A DNA stretch of 35,066 nt from Nostoc sp. TH1S01 (GTDB taxonomy: Bacteria > Cyanobacteriota > Cyanobacteriia > Cyanobacteriales > Nostocaceae), in contig JAGKSW010000034.1 of the NCBI GenBank assembly GCA_018993265.1, positions 1 to 35,066 of the forward strand. The letters are read 5' to 3'. The notes below the pieces were generated by a model, which did not search any database, was not told the DNA's origin, and saw only the letters and a program-made list of their open reading frames with translations. Every line of letters begins with the position of its first letter. Position 1 is the stretch's first letter. The position numbers and the translations under genes are program-made. Of the stretch, positions 23,375 through 32,426 are shown piece by piece.

Positions 23375-26095
23375 ATGAAAATAACTCAAAGTTATTTACA
23401 GTTAGGACTTGGATTAGTTCTGACTGTAAATGGGGCTTTAGCTACAACCTCTGTAAATAGCGTACTAGCGCAAAACATCACCATAGATGGCACTCTTGGC
23501 GCTGCACAAACTTTAAACGGCCCAATATATGTAATTCCGCAAGCAGCAGGTCAAACAGTAGGTAGCAATCTTTTCCATAGCTTTGGTATTTTCAACCTTG
23601 ATGCTGGAGAAATTTCATTTTTTCAAAGTGCTGGTAATATCAACAATATTTTTGCCCGTATTACAGGTGGATCTCGCTCAATTATTAATGGTTCCATATT
23701 TACAGAAAGTTCCAACGTTAATCTATTTTTAATCAATCCCAGTGGTATTGTATTTGGCCCTAATGCCGCCATTAACGTAGGCGGAACAACCAGAGGTTCA
23801 TTTGTTGCTACCACAGCCGATGCTTTAGTGTGGTCTAATGGCAGTCAATTTAGTGCATCAAATCCTGGTAGTCCAAATAGCTTGTTAACGATTGTTGGCG
23901 ACCCCAGCGGCTTTTTATTTAGTATGAAACCTCCACAACCAATAGATGTTATTGGTAGCACCTTAAGAGTACCGGAAGGTCAAAGCCTTTTGCTTTTAGG
24001 AGGAGATGTCAAATTAGATAGCAGCTTCTTATATGTTGATTTAGGAGAAGGTGGAAGAATTGAGTTTGGAGGAATGGCAGAATCCGGAACTGTCGAGCTT
24101 GTGACTAACAGTAATATTCTGAGTCTGAACTTTCCTAAAAATGTAACACTAGCAAATGTATCACTCATTAATAGATCACTTCTGGATGTCACTGCTGGCA
24201 ATGGAGGTAGTATTGCTATCAATGCCAGAAATATAGATATTTTAGGCGGCAGTCAATTGGTAGCTGGGTTATTAGCAGATATCAGTACTACTGATAGCCA
24301 AGCAGGAGATTTTACGCTCAATGCTACCGAGCGAATCACAATCAGTGAATCGAGTGGAATTCAAAATGCTGTAGCCGAAGGTGCTATGGGTAATGCAGGG
24401 AATATTAATATTACTGCTGGCTCTCTCTTGGTGAATAATGGTGCTGCTATAGTTGCCAGTACTTTTGGGCAAGGAAATGCGGGTAGCATATTCATCAATA
24501 CGAGAGAGAGTGTTAGTTTCAATGGCACAAATGTTGATGAAACTTTTCCTAGTGCTGTTTTCAGTAGCGTAGAACCGGGAGCGAAAGGTCAAGGAGGAGA
24601 CATCACGATAATAACTGGTACTCTTTCAGTAACTAATGGTGGTCAATTAGCCACTCTCAGCCGTTTTGCAGAAGGAAGTGCTGGTAATCTGATCATTAAT
24701 GCTCGCGATCGCGTTGACTTTGCAGGTCAAAGCAAAAATTCCATTTTTGCTAGTGCTGCCTCCAGTAGCTTAGGGGAGAATGCTATTGGTAACGGTGGAG
24801 ATATCCGTATTACTACAAGAACTCTATCAGTAACTAATGGCGCTCAACTGATAGCAAGTACTTTAGGACAAGGGAGTGCCGGAAATATTCAAATCAACGC
24901 TTTTGATACTGTCAAAATTTCTGGAACAGATGCCATTAACGGACAGTCTAGCGGATTATTTACCTCAACAGATATTAATTCCACAGGCAAAGGTGGCAAT
25001 ATTGTTGTAAATACAAACTTATTTCGTCTATCAGATAATGCAGTGTTAGATGCACGGACTTCTAATACTAGCAAAGGGGGCAATATCAATCTTAATGCTA
25101 GTTTTGTTGAAGTTCTCAATGGGGCACAAATTATCACACTTACCTCTAATCAGGGACAAGCCGGTCAAATCAAAGTCAATGCTACTGATAGAGTGATTAT
25201 CAATGGCAGCGATCCTAATTTCAATGAGCGAGTAGCTAAATTTAGTATTAACGTTGCCAATGTTGATGCTGCTAGTGGGTTTTTTGTCAGGTCTGATAGT
25301 ACAGGAAGCGCAGGAGATATTGAAGTTAATTCACCATTTGTACACTTAGATAATCGAGGCAAGTTGATTGCTGAGTCTGCATCAGTGAATGGTGGTAATA
25401 TCACACTCAATATTGGAGATTTGCTACTGCTACGGCGTGGTAGTCAAATTTCTACTACTGCGGGTACTGCTTTTGCTGGTGGTAATGGCGGCAATCTTAA
25501 TATTAATGCTGGTTTTATTATTGCTGTACCAGAAGAAGGGAGTGATATTACTGCTAATGCTTTTTCAGGTATAGGTGGTCAAGTGCAGATTAACACTCAA
25601 GGTATTTTTGGTATTGAACCGCGTCCTAGTTTGACTAATTTGAGTGATATTACTGCTAGTTCCGAAACAGGAGTAAATGGTGAAATCATCATCAACACAC
25701 CAGATGTTGACCCCAGTAAAGGACTTGTAGAATTAACAACAGATACAGTTAATACTGCTAGACTTGTCGATTCTGGTTGTTCCACGTTTAACGATAAAAA
25801 AGGTAGTAGTTTTTCTATAACTGGACGAGGTGGTTTGCCTTCCAGCCCGGATGATATTTCCAGTGGTGATGCAGTATGGTCAGATACGCGCTTAACTGTA
25901 GCAGCTAAACTACAGCGTACCTCAGCAAATCAGACTGTTACACTTAAAAAGACTGCTAATAATGTGGCGATTGTACCTGCTAATGGTTGGCTGTTCAACA
26001 ATAAGGGAGAAGTGACTTTAGTTAATCAAGCAAGCCAAACAGATTTTTACAGCGTGGCGGTTAATCAGGCTCAGTGTCATAAACAATCCAATTAG
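23375..26095 (+). CDS. Filamentous haemagglutinin-type secreted protein
   Basis: A 906-residue protein from ATG 23375; the frame extends to TTG 23279, but the signal peptide begins at 23375 (MKITQSYLQLGLGLVLTVNGALA..., cleavage probably after SVLA). The TPS/haemagglutination-activity domain follows (ITIDGTLGAAQTLNGPIYVIPQAAGQTVGSNLFHSFGIFNL, INPSGIVFGPNAAINVGG). After it comes a long right-handed beta-helix with repeated GNAGNINI, GSAGNIQINA and NGAQL turns. Near the end, TARLVDSGCSTFNDKKGSSFSITGRGGLPSSPDD is the C-terminal module usual for cyanobacterial members. It is exported through a TpsB-type outer-membrane pore, but no such gene is in the window. Adhesive or surface roles are inferred from family. 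Confidence 0.9.
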   Translation: MKITQSYLQLGLGLVLTVNGALATTSVNSVLAQNITIDGTLGAAQTLNGPIYVIPQAAGQTVGSNLFHSFGIFNLDAGEISFFQSAGNINNIFARITGGSRSIINGSIFTESSNVNLFLINPSGIVFGPNAAINVGGTTRGSFVATTADALVWSNGSQFSASNPGSPNSLLTIVGDPSGFLFSMKPPQPIDVIGSTLRVPEGQSLLLLGGDVKLDSSFLYVDLGEGGRIEFGGMAESGTVELVTNSNILSLNFPKNVTLANVSLINRSLLDVTAGNGGSIAINARNIDILGGSQLVAGLLADISTTDSQAGDFTLNATERITISESSGIQNAVAEGAMGNAGNINITAGSLLVNNGAAIVASTFGQGNAGSIFINTRESVSFNGTNVDETFPSAVFSSVEPGAKGQGGDITIITGTLSVTNGGQLATLSRFAEGSAGNLIINARDRVDFAGQSKNSIFASAASSSLGENAIGNGGDIRITTRTLSVTNGAQLIASTLGQGSAGNIQINAFDTVKISGTDAINGQSSGLFTSTDINSTGKGGNIVVNTNLFRLSDNAVLDARTSNTSKGGNINLNASFVEVLNGAQIITLTSNQGQAGQIKVNATDRVIINGSDPNFNERVAKFSINVANVDAASGFFVRSDSTGSAGDIEVNSPFVHLDNRGKLIAESASVNGGNITLNIGDLLLLRRGSQISTTAGTAFAGGNGGNLNINAGFIIAVPEEGSDITANAFSGIGGQVQINTQGIFGIEPRPSLTNLSDITASSETGVNGEIIINTPDVDPSKGLVELTTDTVNTARLVDSGCSTFNDKKGSSFSITGRGGLPSSPDDISSGDAVWSDTRLTVAAKLQRTSANQTVTLKKTANNVAIVPANGWLFNNKGEVTLVNQASQTDFYSVAVNQAQCHKQSN

Positions 26096-26489
26096 CCGAA
26101 AATTTTATATCAACAATTGAGCGATCGCTAACTTGTACAAATTTCAACAATTTTAAATGCTTTGCTAAGGCGGCTATCAAAAAGCATCATGAAATTTGGA
26201 TGTTCTTGCTGTTTTCTGAGCAAATTCCCTGAATGGAGATTGTGAAAACACAAATAGCGATCGCCTCTTGATGCTACCTCAAAATTTTCTGCCAGATGTA
26301 TTCTGTCTTCTTCAACAAGTCAGCTATTTAATATAAAATCTTTCTGCCTCAGTTCCCTATTTTTCACACAGTATTCTTATCTCCGTCGTATGCCCTGAAA
26401 CATCTTTGTAGTTACTTACCAAAAAATCGCTGCAAATCTCCTCACAATTTGATACCCTAGCTAGAACAGTTTTGATAAAAGTTAACAGC
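26096..26489. other. Intergenic gap with no gene
   Basis: A 394-bp AT-rich spacer upstream of guaB3. It carries two HIP1 octamers (near 26121 and 26258) and no recognisable gene, hairpin terminator or repeat family. Confidence 0.5.
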
Positions 26490-27653
26490 GTGGACATTCA
26501 ACTTGGGCGGGGAAAAACAGCTCGCAGGGCTTACGGAATTGATGAAATTGCACTAGTCCCCGGTAAAAGAACATTAGATCCTAGTTTGGCAGATACTAGC
26601 TGGCGGATTGGCAATATCGAGCGAAATATACCAATTATTGCTAGTGCAATGGATGGTGTAGTTGATGTAGGTATGGCTGTGCGTTTGTCCCAGCTAGGTG
26701 CATTAGGTGTCCTTAACTTAGAGGGTATCCAAACTCGCTATGTTGACCCAAATCCCATTCTTGATCGAATTGCTTCTGTAGGTAAGGATGAATTTGTCTC
26801 CTTAATGCAAGAACTTTATGCCGAACCTATCAAGCCAGAATTAATTGAAAAGCGCATTCACGAAATTAAAGAACAAGGCGGTATTGCGGCTGTAAGTGCA
26901 ACACCAGCAGGCGCGAGTAAATTTGGTGAAGTTGTTGCTAAAGCTGGGGCAGATTTATTCTTTATTCAAGCTACAGTCGTCTCTACAGCACATTTATCGC
27001 CAGAGTCGATAGTTACCCTCGATTTGGCAGAATTTTGCCGTTCTATGCCCATACCGGTCGTGTTGGGTAACTGTGTTACTTATGATGTCACTTTGGATTT
27101 AATCAAGGCTGGCGCTGCTGCTGTATTAGTGGGTATTGGCCCTGGGGCTGCTTGTACTTCTCGTGGTGTGTTGGGTGTGGGTGTACCCCAAGCAACAGCG
27201 ATCGCAGATTGTGCCGCCGCCCGCGATGATTATTATCAGCAAACTGGTAAATATGTGCCTGTTATCGCCGATGGTGGTCTAATCACTGGTGGAGACATTT
27301 GTAAATGTATCGCCTGCGGTGCTGATGGCGTGATGATTGGTTCACCCTTCGCTAGAGCCGCTGAAGCTCCAGGACGCGGTTTCCATTGGGGAATGGCAAC
27401 GCCTAGCCCAGTGCTACCTCGTGGGACTCGAATCAAAGTTGGTACAACTGGCACTCTTGAGCAAATCCTTACTGGCCCCGCAGGCTTAGATGATGGTACC
27501 CATAATTTGTTGGGAGCTTTAAAAACGAGTATGGGTACGTTAGGAGCCAAAGATATTAAAGAAATGCAGCAAGTTGAAGTTGTAATTGCTCCTTCCTTAT
27601 TAACTGAGGGTAAAGTATACCAAAAAGCTCAACAATTAGGTATGGGTAAATAA
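26490..27653 (+). CDS. guaB3: GuaB3-family IMP dehydrogenase-related protein
   Basis: A 387-residue TIM-barrel protein. GTG 26490 is chosen because the family typically begins MD[14 protein letters not shown]; TTG 26472 would add six residues. Seen motifs are [64 protein letters not shown] (loop cysteine present) and [31 protein letters not shown]. The CBS domain pair of canonical GuaB is absent. Members of this actinobacterial/cyanobacterial group have been annotated as IMP dehydrogenase-like and some proposed as GMP reductases, so the exact reaction is not settled by sequence. yfr1 and trxA follow on the same strand, an order conserved in cyanobacteria. Confidence 0.88.
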   Translation: MDIQLGRGKTARRAYGIDEIALVPGKRTLDPSLADTSWRIGNIERNIPIIASAMDGVVDVGMAVRLSQLGALGVLNLEGIQTRYVDPNPILDRIASVGKDEFVSLMQELYAEPIKPELIEKRIHEIKEQGGIAAVSATPAGASKFGEVVAKAGADLFFIQATVVSTAHLSPESIVTLDLAEFCRSMPIPVVLGNCVTYDVTLDLIKAGAAAVLVGIGPGAACTSRGVLGVGVPQATAIADCAAARDDYYQQTGKYVPVIADGGLITGGDICKCIACGADGVMIGSPFARAAEAPGRGFHWGMATPSPVLPRGTRIKVGTTGTLEQILTGPAGLDDGTHNLLGALKTSMGTLGAKDIKEMQQVEVVIAPSLLTEGKVYQKAQQLGMGK

Positions 27654-27801
27654 AGAAATTATGAAGGCTGAAGGATAAAAATTCACGCTTCAAACTTCAT
27701 CGTTTCGTTTTGCCTAATCCCTTAGATATATCCAGTTGAAATTCTTAAGGAAATTTTTTCAGACTCCCAAACATTCAACTGGAAAAATCCCGTATGTCGC
27801 C

Positions 27802-27807
27802 TACAAT
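27802..27807 (+). promoter_or_regulatory. -10 box of yfr1
   Basis: TACAAT lies seven to nine bases before the first purines of the predicted Yfr1 transcript (27811-27815). A -35 box is not well conserved, as sequence near 27779 reads CTGGAA. Confidence 0.5.
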
Positions 27808-27813
27808 AGAGAA

Positions 27814-27881
27814 AGCGGAGACGCATGTTTCCGTTCACTCCTCACACCACACTCCGCCCGGACTACTGTTCGGGCGGTTCC
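27814..27881 (+). ncRNA. yfr1: Small regulatory RNA Yfr1
   Basis: Three parts match the Yfr1 layout. A 5' hairpin has CGGAGA (27816-27821) pairing with TTTCCG (27828-27833). It is followed by the unpaired, highly conserved antisense motif ACTCCTCACACCACACT (about 27837-27853). A 3' GC-rich hairpin CCGCCCG/CGGGCGG (27854-27877) then leads into TTCCTTATG. The gene sits between guaB-like and trxA, where Yfr1 is known to reside in many cyanobacteria. In Prochlorococcus this RNA represses outer-membrane protein mRNAs by base pairing; the targets here are unknown. An open frame crossing this RNA is not considered coding. Confidence 0.92.
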
Positions 27882-28014
27882 TTATGTTTATGAATATATG
27901 AATAAATTCCAGAGCTTCTTTGCAAATGTACATCCTTGCTCTTCCAAGCAGATGTTTTTGCTATGGTAGAATTTTCACGAAACTCAGAAATGTAATTGGC
28001 AAAGGTTTTTAGGC

Positions 28015-28338
28015 ATGTCAGCAGCCGCACAAGTTACAGATTCTACTTTTAAGCAAGAAGTACTCGACAGCAGTATACCTGTTTTAGTTGATTTTTGGGC
28101 TCCCTGGTGTGGCCCTTGCCGCATGGTAGCTCCTGTTGTTGATGAAATTGCAGCTCAGTACGATGGTCAACTCAAGGTTGTGAAAGTTAATACTGATGAG
28201 AATCCTCAAGTTGCTAGTCAGTACGGCATTCGCAGCATTCCCACATTAATGATTTTTAAAGATGGAGCTAAAGTTGATATGGTCGTTGGTGCTGTACCCA
28301 AAAGTACATTAGCTACTACGTTGGAAAAGCATCTTTAA
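28015..28338 (+). CDS. trxA: Thioredoxin, m-type
   Basis: A 107-residue canonical thioredoxin with the WCGPC redox centre at residues 31-35 ([23 protein letters not shown]), the cis-proline SIPTLMIF and a C-terminal LEKHL helix. It reduces disulfides of Calvin-cycle enzymes, peroxiredoxins and other targets, driven by ferredoxin- or NADPH-dependent reductases. It is highly similar to cyanobacterial/chloroplast m-type thioredoxins. There is no signal peptide. It is downstream of guaB3 and yfr1 on the same strand, but the yfr1 terminator hairpin probably gives it its own promoter. Confidence 0.96.
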   Translation: MSAAAQVTDSTFKQEVLDSSIPVLVDFWAPWCGPCRMVAPVVDEIAAQYDGQLKVVKVNTDENPQVASQYGIRSIPTLMIFKDGAKVDMVVGAVPKSTLATTLEKHL

Positions 28339-28413
28339 ACCTCAATCGGTAATACAATCCTTTTGAGAAGCTCATTTGCTTGAGTTTTAGGTAAATATTT
28401 GTAAAAAAGTTTG

Positions 28414-28436
28414 TGAGGCGCGAAACTTCGCGTCTC
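28414..28436. repeat. Inverted repeat downstream of trxA
   Basis: TGAGGCGCGAA pairs with TTCGCGTCTCA with one mismatch and a tiny loop. There is no T-tract, so it is a weak terminator candidate or a palindromic repeat. Confidence 0.5.
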
Positions 28437-28499
28437 AATAAAACTTTCTCCCAGCCATAGTTAATTTTCATGGTTGATCTAGAGAAGATTGAAGAAGAA

Positions 28500-28665
28500 T
28501 TCAAAATTCAGAATCAGTTAGTCGTAGATTCAGACCCGCCACTAATTGTAGACTGCTAAATCGAAGATTTAGTAGGGGTCTTAACCCCAATTATTCATCC
28601 GCCACTCGCACAGAATTCAATTCTGTATTCTGGCTCCTGACTCCTGAATTCTGTTTTGATAAAGT
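28500..28665. repeat. Composite interspersed repeat
   Basis: Several short palindromes lie side by side: CTAAATC-GAA-GATTTAG (28556-28572), GGGG-TCTTAA-CCCC (28576-28589), CAGAATTCAATTCTG (from about 28611), plus two copies of CCGCCACT. This is repeat-like sequence with no gene, and it forms the 3' boundary of the WD40 remnant. Confidence 0.6.
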
Positions 28666-28834
28666 ATGATTTTTTATCTGCACCAGCAGCAGCTATCTTC
28701 TTGCCATCAAGACTAAAAGCTACAGCATAAACTGCTTCGTTAAAACCTTGATAAGTACAAATCTCTTTACCAGTTTTTACCCGCCATAACTTAAAGAGTA
28801 ATCGATTATATTGTGTGTCATTCTTTACTGTCAA
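28660..28834 (-). pseudogene. WD40-repeat protein remnant
   Basis: Translation in one frame gives LFKLWRVKTGKEICTYQGFNEAVYAVAFSLDGKKIAAAGADKKSYF, slightly more than one WD40 blade (compare the usual L-W-D-x-x-T-G and V-x-A-V-A-F-S-x-D-G-K signatures). There is no proper start, no further blades, and the frame runs into repeat sequence. It begins three bases after the stop of the frameshifted cupin gene. WD40 proteins with many blades are common in this group, so this is most likely the leftover of a larger gene removed by deletion or recombination. Confidence 0.75.
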
Positions 28835-28836
28835 AT

Positions 28837-29179
28837 TTAGCTAACTAAAATCCGATCACCATGACTAGGCGGTTGCGAAATTACCAAAAATTCTAAATTA
28901 TTGTCACTTTCATTGAAGATTTGGTGAGGTATACCAGAGGGAATTTCTAAACCTTCATGCTGAGATAGAATTTTGCGATCGCTATTTATTTCTAATGTTG
29001 CAGTTCCAGATAAAATAAAGAAAAATTAATTGCTGCGATCGCTCATGATAATGCTTCACTTCAGATGTTCCTGGTGGCATAAGTTCATGAATTACACTCA
29101 AATTTGCTTGTTTGACTAAATGCCAGCTATGACAGCTATTACCCCATAGATAATGCTCGGCATTTTCTTTACTAATCAT
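28837..29179 (-). pseudogene. Cupin-domain protein with a single frameshift
   Basis: From ATG 29179 the frame reads MISKENAEHYLWGNSCHSWHL, then MPPGTSEVKHYHERSQQL, and breaks near 29028. In the next frame the cupin continues as FFFILSGTATLEINSDR, then HEGLEIPSGIPHQIFNESDNNLEFLVISQPPSHGDRILVS, ending at 28837. One extra A in the A/T-rich run near 29025-29032 explains the break. Joined, the protein would be about 113 residues, with the cupin metal-binding HYHERSQQ motif and the second HQI motif. This is a recent decay, or a sequencing or assembly error in a homopolymer-like run. Confidence 0.8.
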
Positions 29180-29200
29180 TTTCTGTTAATGTATTTACTC

Positions 29201-29641
29201 TTAAATTTCATTATTTCCCAACAATTCTTCTAAGCTTTCGGGAAACTCACCATTTTCAACCTTTTTAGAAAAAACTTGATAACAATCTTTCTTATCGCCT
29301 TCCTTACGAGGATATCCTAACCACAAGATAATAATTATTTTTGCTTCTTTAAAAGCTCTAAAAAACAATCTATATCTTTCAGGCAGTCCCATCTTTTTAA
29401 GACGACTATATTTTTGTAAAGGTTTTTGTAAAACAAAATAAGAAGCAAAAGGGTCTTGGGGAATTTTTTCTTTAATACCAATATTTAAAGCTTTCAGTAA
29501 CTTTACATCTGAATGTTGAATAAATTCTTCTTGAGATAACTCGTTTTTTAAAACACGAACTCTATCACGCAGTTCCACCCATTGTTGATTAAATAATGGG
29601 TGGAAGAAGATTTGCCATTCATTACAGGTGAAGACAGCCAT
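29201..29641 (-). CDS. YhaV-family toxin
   Basis: A 146-residue protein of the YhaV type (RelE-superfamily ribonuclease). Supporting segments are WQIFFHPLFNQQWVELRDRV near the N terminus, a central KLLKALNIGIKEKIPQDPFASYFVLQKPLQKYSRLKKMGLPERYRLFFRAF and a C-terminal WLGYPRKEGDKKDCYQVFSKKVENGEFPE. YhaV toxins cleave mRNA in a translation-linked manner and are held inactive by PrlF. The start codon overlaps the stop of the upstream antitoxin by one base (TAATG). The arrangement of antitoxin first and toxin second fits a type II system. Activity is not shown by sequence. Confidence 0.85.
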   Translation of the reverse strand: MAVFTCNEWQIFFHPLFNQQWVELRDRVRVLKNELSQEEFIQHSDVKLLKALNIGIKEKIPQDPFASYFVLQKPLQKYSRLKKMGLPERYRLFFRAFKEAKIIIILWLGYPRKEGDKKDCYQVFSKKVENGEFPESLEELLGNNEI

Positions 29642-29958
29642 TAATCTAACATTACATCCTTGAGTAAATCATCCATTTCATTACTCATCTCTTCGGTATA
29701 CGGCACAAGAGTATTAGGATTTTTCATAGCCTCTTTCATCAAAAAATCAAGAAAAAGACTCATCATTATTCCTTCTGTTTCATCAGCATTATCAACATTA
29801 TCAGTATCTAATCGAACTAATAAGGTGTTATCAGATAGTACTTCAATATAACCTGAAGCATTAGCTAGCTGAGGATAATCTTTAGAAAATGCACGAGGTA
29901 AACGAAATCCATCTTGATTACCTACTTTGGCATGAGTTATGCGATATTTTGCAGCCAT
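29641..29958 (-). CDS. PrlF/AbrB-like antitoxin
   Basis: A 105-residue protein. The N-terminal 50 residues (KYRITHAKVGNQDGFRLPRAFSKDYPQLANASGYIEVLSDNTLLVRLD) are compatible with a swapped-hairpin AbrB/SpoVT-like DNA-binding fold. The remainder is acidic and helical (MMSLFLDFLMKEAMKNPNTLVPYTEEMSNEMDDLLKDVMLD), which fits toxin neutralisation. It is paired with a YhaV-like toxin by a one-base overlap. It probably represses its own operon. The name follows from the neighbour and general pattern; sequence identity to PrlF itself is weak by eye. Confidence 0.75.
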   Translation of the reverse strand: MAAKYRITHAKVGNQDGFRLPRAFSKDYPQLANASGYIEVLSDNTLLVRLDTDNVDNADETEGIMMSLFLDFLMKEAMKNPNTLVPYTEEMSNEMDDLLKDVMLD

Positions 29959-30004
29959 AGGTTATGGGTTATTGTTATAACATAAGTTATAACACAAACA
30001 AAAA

Positions 30005-30037
30005 CTAAAAAAGACAGGCGTATTGCCTGCCTTTTTA
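30005..30037 (-). terminator. Terminator of petC-petA
   Basis: On the minus strand GGCAGGC, loop AATAC, GCCTGTC is followed by six T. The A/T-rich ends of the stem make it usable from both sides. It lies 23 bases beyond the petA stop. Confidence 0.8.
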
Positions 30038-30059
30038 AAAAAGGATTTATCAGAGAATT

Positions 30060-31061
30060 TTAGAAATTCATTTCAGCAGCTTGAACTTTTTCAACCTGTT
30101 TCTTCTTGAGAACTAGCATTACTTGAGCTAACATTACCAGAGCGATAAAGGCAATTAACCAACCAACTCTGCTGGCATCTTGTAACACGATTTCTGTATC
30201 TTTTTGGCCGAAACCACCAACGTTGGGGTTATTGGTCAAAGCGTCACCAGATTTTACTGTTTGTCCTTCAGAAACAATCAGTTCTGGGCCGAGAGGAATT
30301 GTATCAGTGACCACATCACCAGATTCGGTTGTGATGTTCACCAAATATTTCACGTTACCTTCACCATCATCTTCTTTGGCAATCTTGCTAATGGTGCCAG
30401 TAGCGGAAGCGTTGTAAACTGTGTTGTTGCTCTTTTCGCCAGTCGGATAAACTTGTCCGCGGCCTCTGTTTCCACCTACGTGAACTGAGTACTTACCGAA
30501 GTGGATGTTTTTGTCAGTTGCAGGGTTAGGAGACAGAACTGGGAAGACAATTTCCTGGTATTGTTCGCCGGGTAAGGGGCCAACAATCACAACATTGTCT
30601 GAACCTTCTTTGTAGGTTTGGAAGTAGGTATCGCCGACTTCTTCTTTCAGTTCTTCAGGAATGCGGTCTTCAGGAGCAAGTTTGAAGCCTTCGGGTAGCA
30701 TTAACACTGCACCGACGTTTAAGCCAACTTTAGAACCATCTGCACCAACTTGCTGCACGCTGGTATCGTAGGGAATTTTCACCACAGCTTTAAATACTGT
30801 GTCAGGCAGCACAGATTGAGGTACTTCTACTTCTGTTGGCTTGGCTGCTAGGTGACAGTTAGCGCAAACGATTCTACCTGTCGGTTCGCGGGGAGTTTCA
30901 GGATAGGTTTGCTGCGCCCAGAAGGGATAAGCAGCAGCACTTTGAGGCAGAGCAATATCGCTAGTAAAGAAGAATGTTACTGTAGCGATCGCTATGAGCA
31001 ATGTTCTAGTAATTGCTCTAGCACTGCGAGTCAAACTCGCTGTTGTAAAGGCATTTCTCAT
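30060..31061 (-). CDS. petA: Apocytochrome f
   Basis: A 333-residue precursor of the c-type cytochrome of the b6f complex, which passes electrons from the Rieske centre to plastocyanin or cytochrome c6. The signal peptide occupies residues 1-44. The mature chain starts [15 protein letters not shown], whose Tyr45 amino group is the axial haem ligand. The haem-binding motif is CANCH at 66-70. A beta-rich lumenal domain with [20 protein letters not shown] and [20 protein letters not shown] follows. One C-terminal transmembrane helix (about 298-320, [20 protein letters not shown]) precedes a basic tail. It lies downstream of petC in the same operon, with a 112-bp spacer containing AGTTATC-type heptamers. 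Confidence 0.97.
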   Translation of the reverse strand: MRNAFTTASLTRSARAITRTLLIAIATVTFFFTSDIALPQSAAAYPFWAQQTYPETPREPTGRIVCANCHLAAKPTEVEVPQSVLPDTVFKAVVKIPYDTSVQQVGADGSKVGLNVGAVLMLPEGFKLAPEDRIPEELKEEVGDTYFQTYKEGSDNVVIVGPLPGEQYQEIVFPVLSPNPATDKNIHFGKYSVHVGGNRGRGQVYPTGEKSNNTVYNASATGTISKIAKEDDGEGNVKYLVNITTESGDVVTDTIPLGPELIVSEGQTVKSGDALTNNPNVGGFGQKDTEIVLQDASRVGWLIAFIALVMLAQVMLVLKKKQVEKVQAAEMNF

Positions 31062-31094
31062 CTCTATAAGGACAACAATTCTTGGATGAAGTAG

Positions 31095-31168
31095 TCAATA
31101 GTCACAGTTATCAGTTATCAGTTATCAGTTATCAAGCATGTTCACTGTTAACTGTTCACTGTTCACTG
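31095..31168. repeat. Heptamer repeats between petC and petA
   Basis: Four tandem AGTTATC units (about 31108-31133) are followed by GTTCACT/GTTAACT units (31140-31165), in the spacer of the petC-petA transcript. Confidence 0.75.
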
Positions 31169-31173
31169 ATAAA

Positions 31174-31713
31174 TTAAGCCCACCAAGGTTCTTCGCCGGT
31201 GCGGAAGTCGGTTTCAGTCCAGGGTGTCAGAACAATCTTGTCGTTTTCGGTTTTAGCGTGGCTTAATGCCAAAGAACGTGGTGCAGGGCCTCGAACTACT
31301 TTACCAGTTGCGTCGTATTGAGAACCGTGGCAAGGGCATTTAAATTTGTTTTCCGCAGCGTTCCAAGGAACAACACAACCCAAGTGGGTGCAAACAGCGT
31401 TAATACCGTAATCTGTGATTGCTTCTTTGCTTTCGACCACAATGTAGGTGGGGTCGCCCTTCAATCCTTGAACGAGGGTGCGATCGCCTACGTTATGGCT
31501 GGCTAGAAATTGACTAACGCTCACATCGTTGCCTAGGCTGTCTTTTGCTGTTGTACCACCACCAGCACCACCAGTAGCAGGAGGAATAAAGTAGTTAACA
31601 ACGGGATACAATGCACCCAGAGCTACTCCAGTGACAGTCCCAAAAGTGAGCAGGTTCATGAATTGACGACGACCCATATCGGGAACGTCTGCTGATTCCG
31701 AAAATTGAGCCAT
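31174..31713 (-). CDS. petC: Rieske iron-sulfur protein of cytochrome b6f
   Basis: A 179-residue Rieske protein. The twin-arginine-like [14 protein letters not shown] segment (residues 14-27) and one transmembrane helix (about 20-43) mark it as a Tat-exported, membrane-anchored subunit. A Gly-rich hinge ([11 protein letters not shown], 48-58) precedes the lumenal domain. [2Fe-2S] ligands are present as CTHLGC (108-113) and CPCHGS (126-131). PAPRSLAL and [14 protein letters not shown] complete the family. It is the first gene of the petC-petA operon; its 5' region is shared with the divergent DUF3067 gene. Confidence 0.97.
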   Translation of the reverse strand: MAQFSESADVPDMGRRQFMNLLTFGTVTGVALGALYPVVNYFIPPATGGAGGGTTAKDSLGNDVSVSQFLASHNVGDRTLVQGLKGDPTYIVVESKEAITDYGINAVCTHLGCVVPWNAAENKFKCPCHGSQYDATGKVVRGPAPRSLALSHAKTENDKIVLTPWTETDFRTGEEPWWA

Positions 31714-31942
31714 ATCCTACGCGCTCGCTCTTTGTATATTTTGTCTAAGCATTGTGACAAGAGTACTAATACTTGAGCAACTCTTGTCTAGGTCGAAATG
31801 CTAACCAATGATGCTAAACTTCTTTGTTGCAAGATGCTTTTAGCAGCTTTTCTGTTAGCATTACATTTCTTTATATCCTTATCATACTTGAGTTACGGAA
31901 CTTAACATCATAACTAAATGTAAAATCTAATTGAGAGAAGCT

Positions 31943-32251
31943 ATGACAGGAAAGGAATTACACCAACTGTTGCTTGATAAATGGGGATATTCTTACGATG
32001 TCCAGTTCCGCCGTACCCAAGGCAAGATATTTCTGCAAGTAATGTGGAAATATCTTGAGCAAGCTTCTTTTCCCTTAACAGAGGCAGAGTACCAAGAACA
32101 TCTTGATAGCATCGCTAATTATCTTAATGCTTTAGATGGTACAACACAGGTAAAAAATTTTATCGCTCAAACACGCGATCGCCCACGACTTGGTAAAGCT
32201 GTCAGCATTCCTCTCGATTTAGGCGAACGCGCTTCTGAATGGCTAGTGTAA
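31943..32251 (+). CDS. DUF3067 family protein
   Basis: A 102-residue soluble protein. ATG 31943 follows GAGAGAAG (31932-31939); the in-frame TTG at 31931 is less likely. The sequence TGKELHQLLLDKWGYSYDVQFRRTQGKIFLQVMWKYLEQASFPLTEAEYQEHLDSIANYLNAL and the ending DRPRLGKAVSIPLDLGERASEWLV match DUF3067, found in cyanobacteria and plastids. It sits divergent to petC and near tatC, an arrangement I remember from other cyanobacteria. Plant homologues have been linked to photosynthetic complex biogenesis; a role in b6f or Rieske handling is only inferred here. Confidence 0.88.
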   Translation: MTGKELHQLLLDKWGYSYDVQFRRTQGKIFLQVMWKYLEQASFPLTEAEYQEHLDSIANYLNALDGTTQVKNFIAQTRDRPRLGKAVSIPLDLGERASEWLV

Positions 32252-32331
32252 CGGCTTAAATTAAACAATTGAATAAATCTTCTGGTTGGTAAAGTTTAGT
32301 AATTTGGGCGCTAGATTTTTTTATGCCTAAA

Positions 32332-32375
32332 TCACCAAAGTTTATGCACTTGGCGAAATTATGCAACTTTGGTGA
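32332..32375. repeat. Inverted repeat between DUF3067 and tatC
   Basis: A perfect 11-bp stem, TCACCAAAGTT (32332-32342) with AACTTTGGTGA (32365-32375), lies between two converging genes. It could be a bidirectional terminator, though no clear T-tract follows in either direction. Confidence 0.55.
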
Positions 32376-32426
32376 CTCTTCATACACAAATTTCTACTTT
32401 TTCAAAATCACTATCAATTATTTGTA

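Noticed and set aside
24272-25410. Minus-strand frames opposite the haemagglutinin gene
   Set aside because: Low-complexity Leu/Pro/Ser translations mirror the repetitive plus-strand gene.
27736-27969. 77-residue frame between guaB3 and trxA
   Set aside because: It covers the Yfr1 RNA and its terminator; the protein has no recognisable features.
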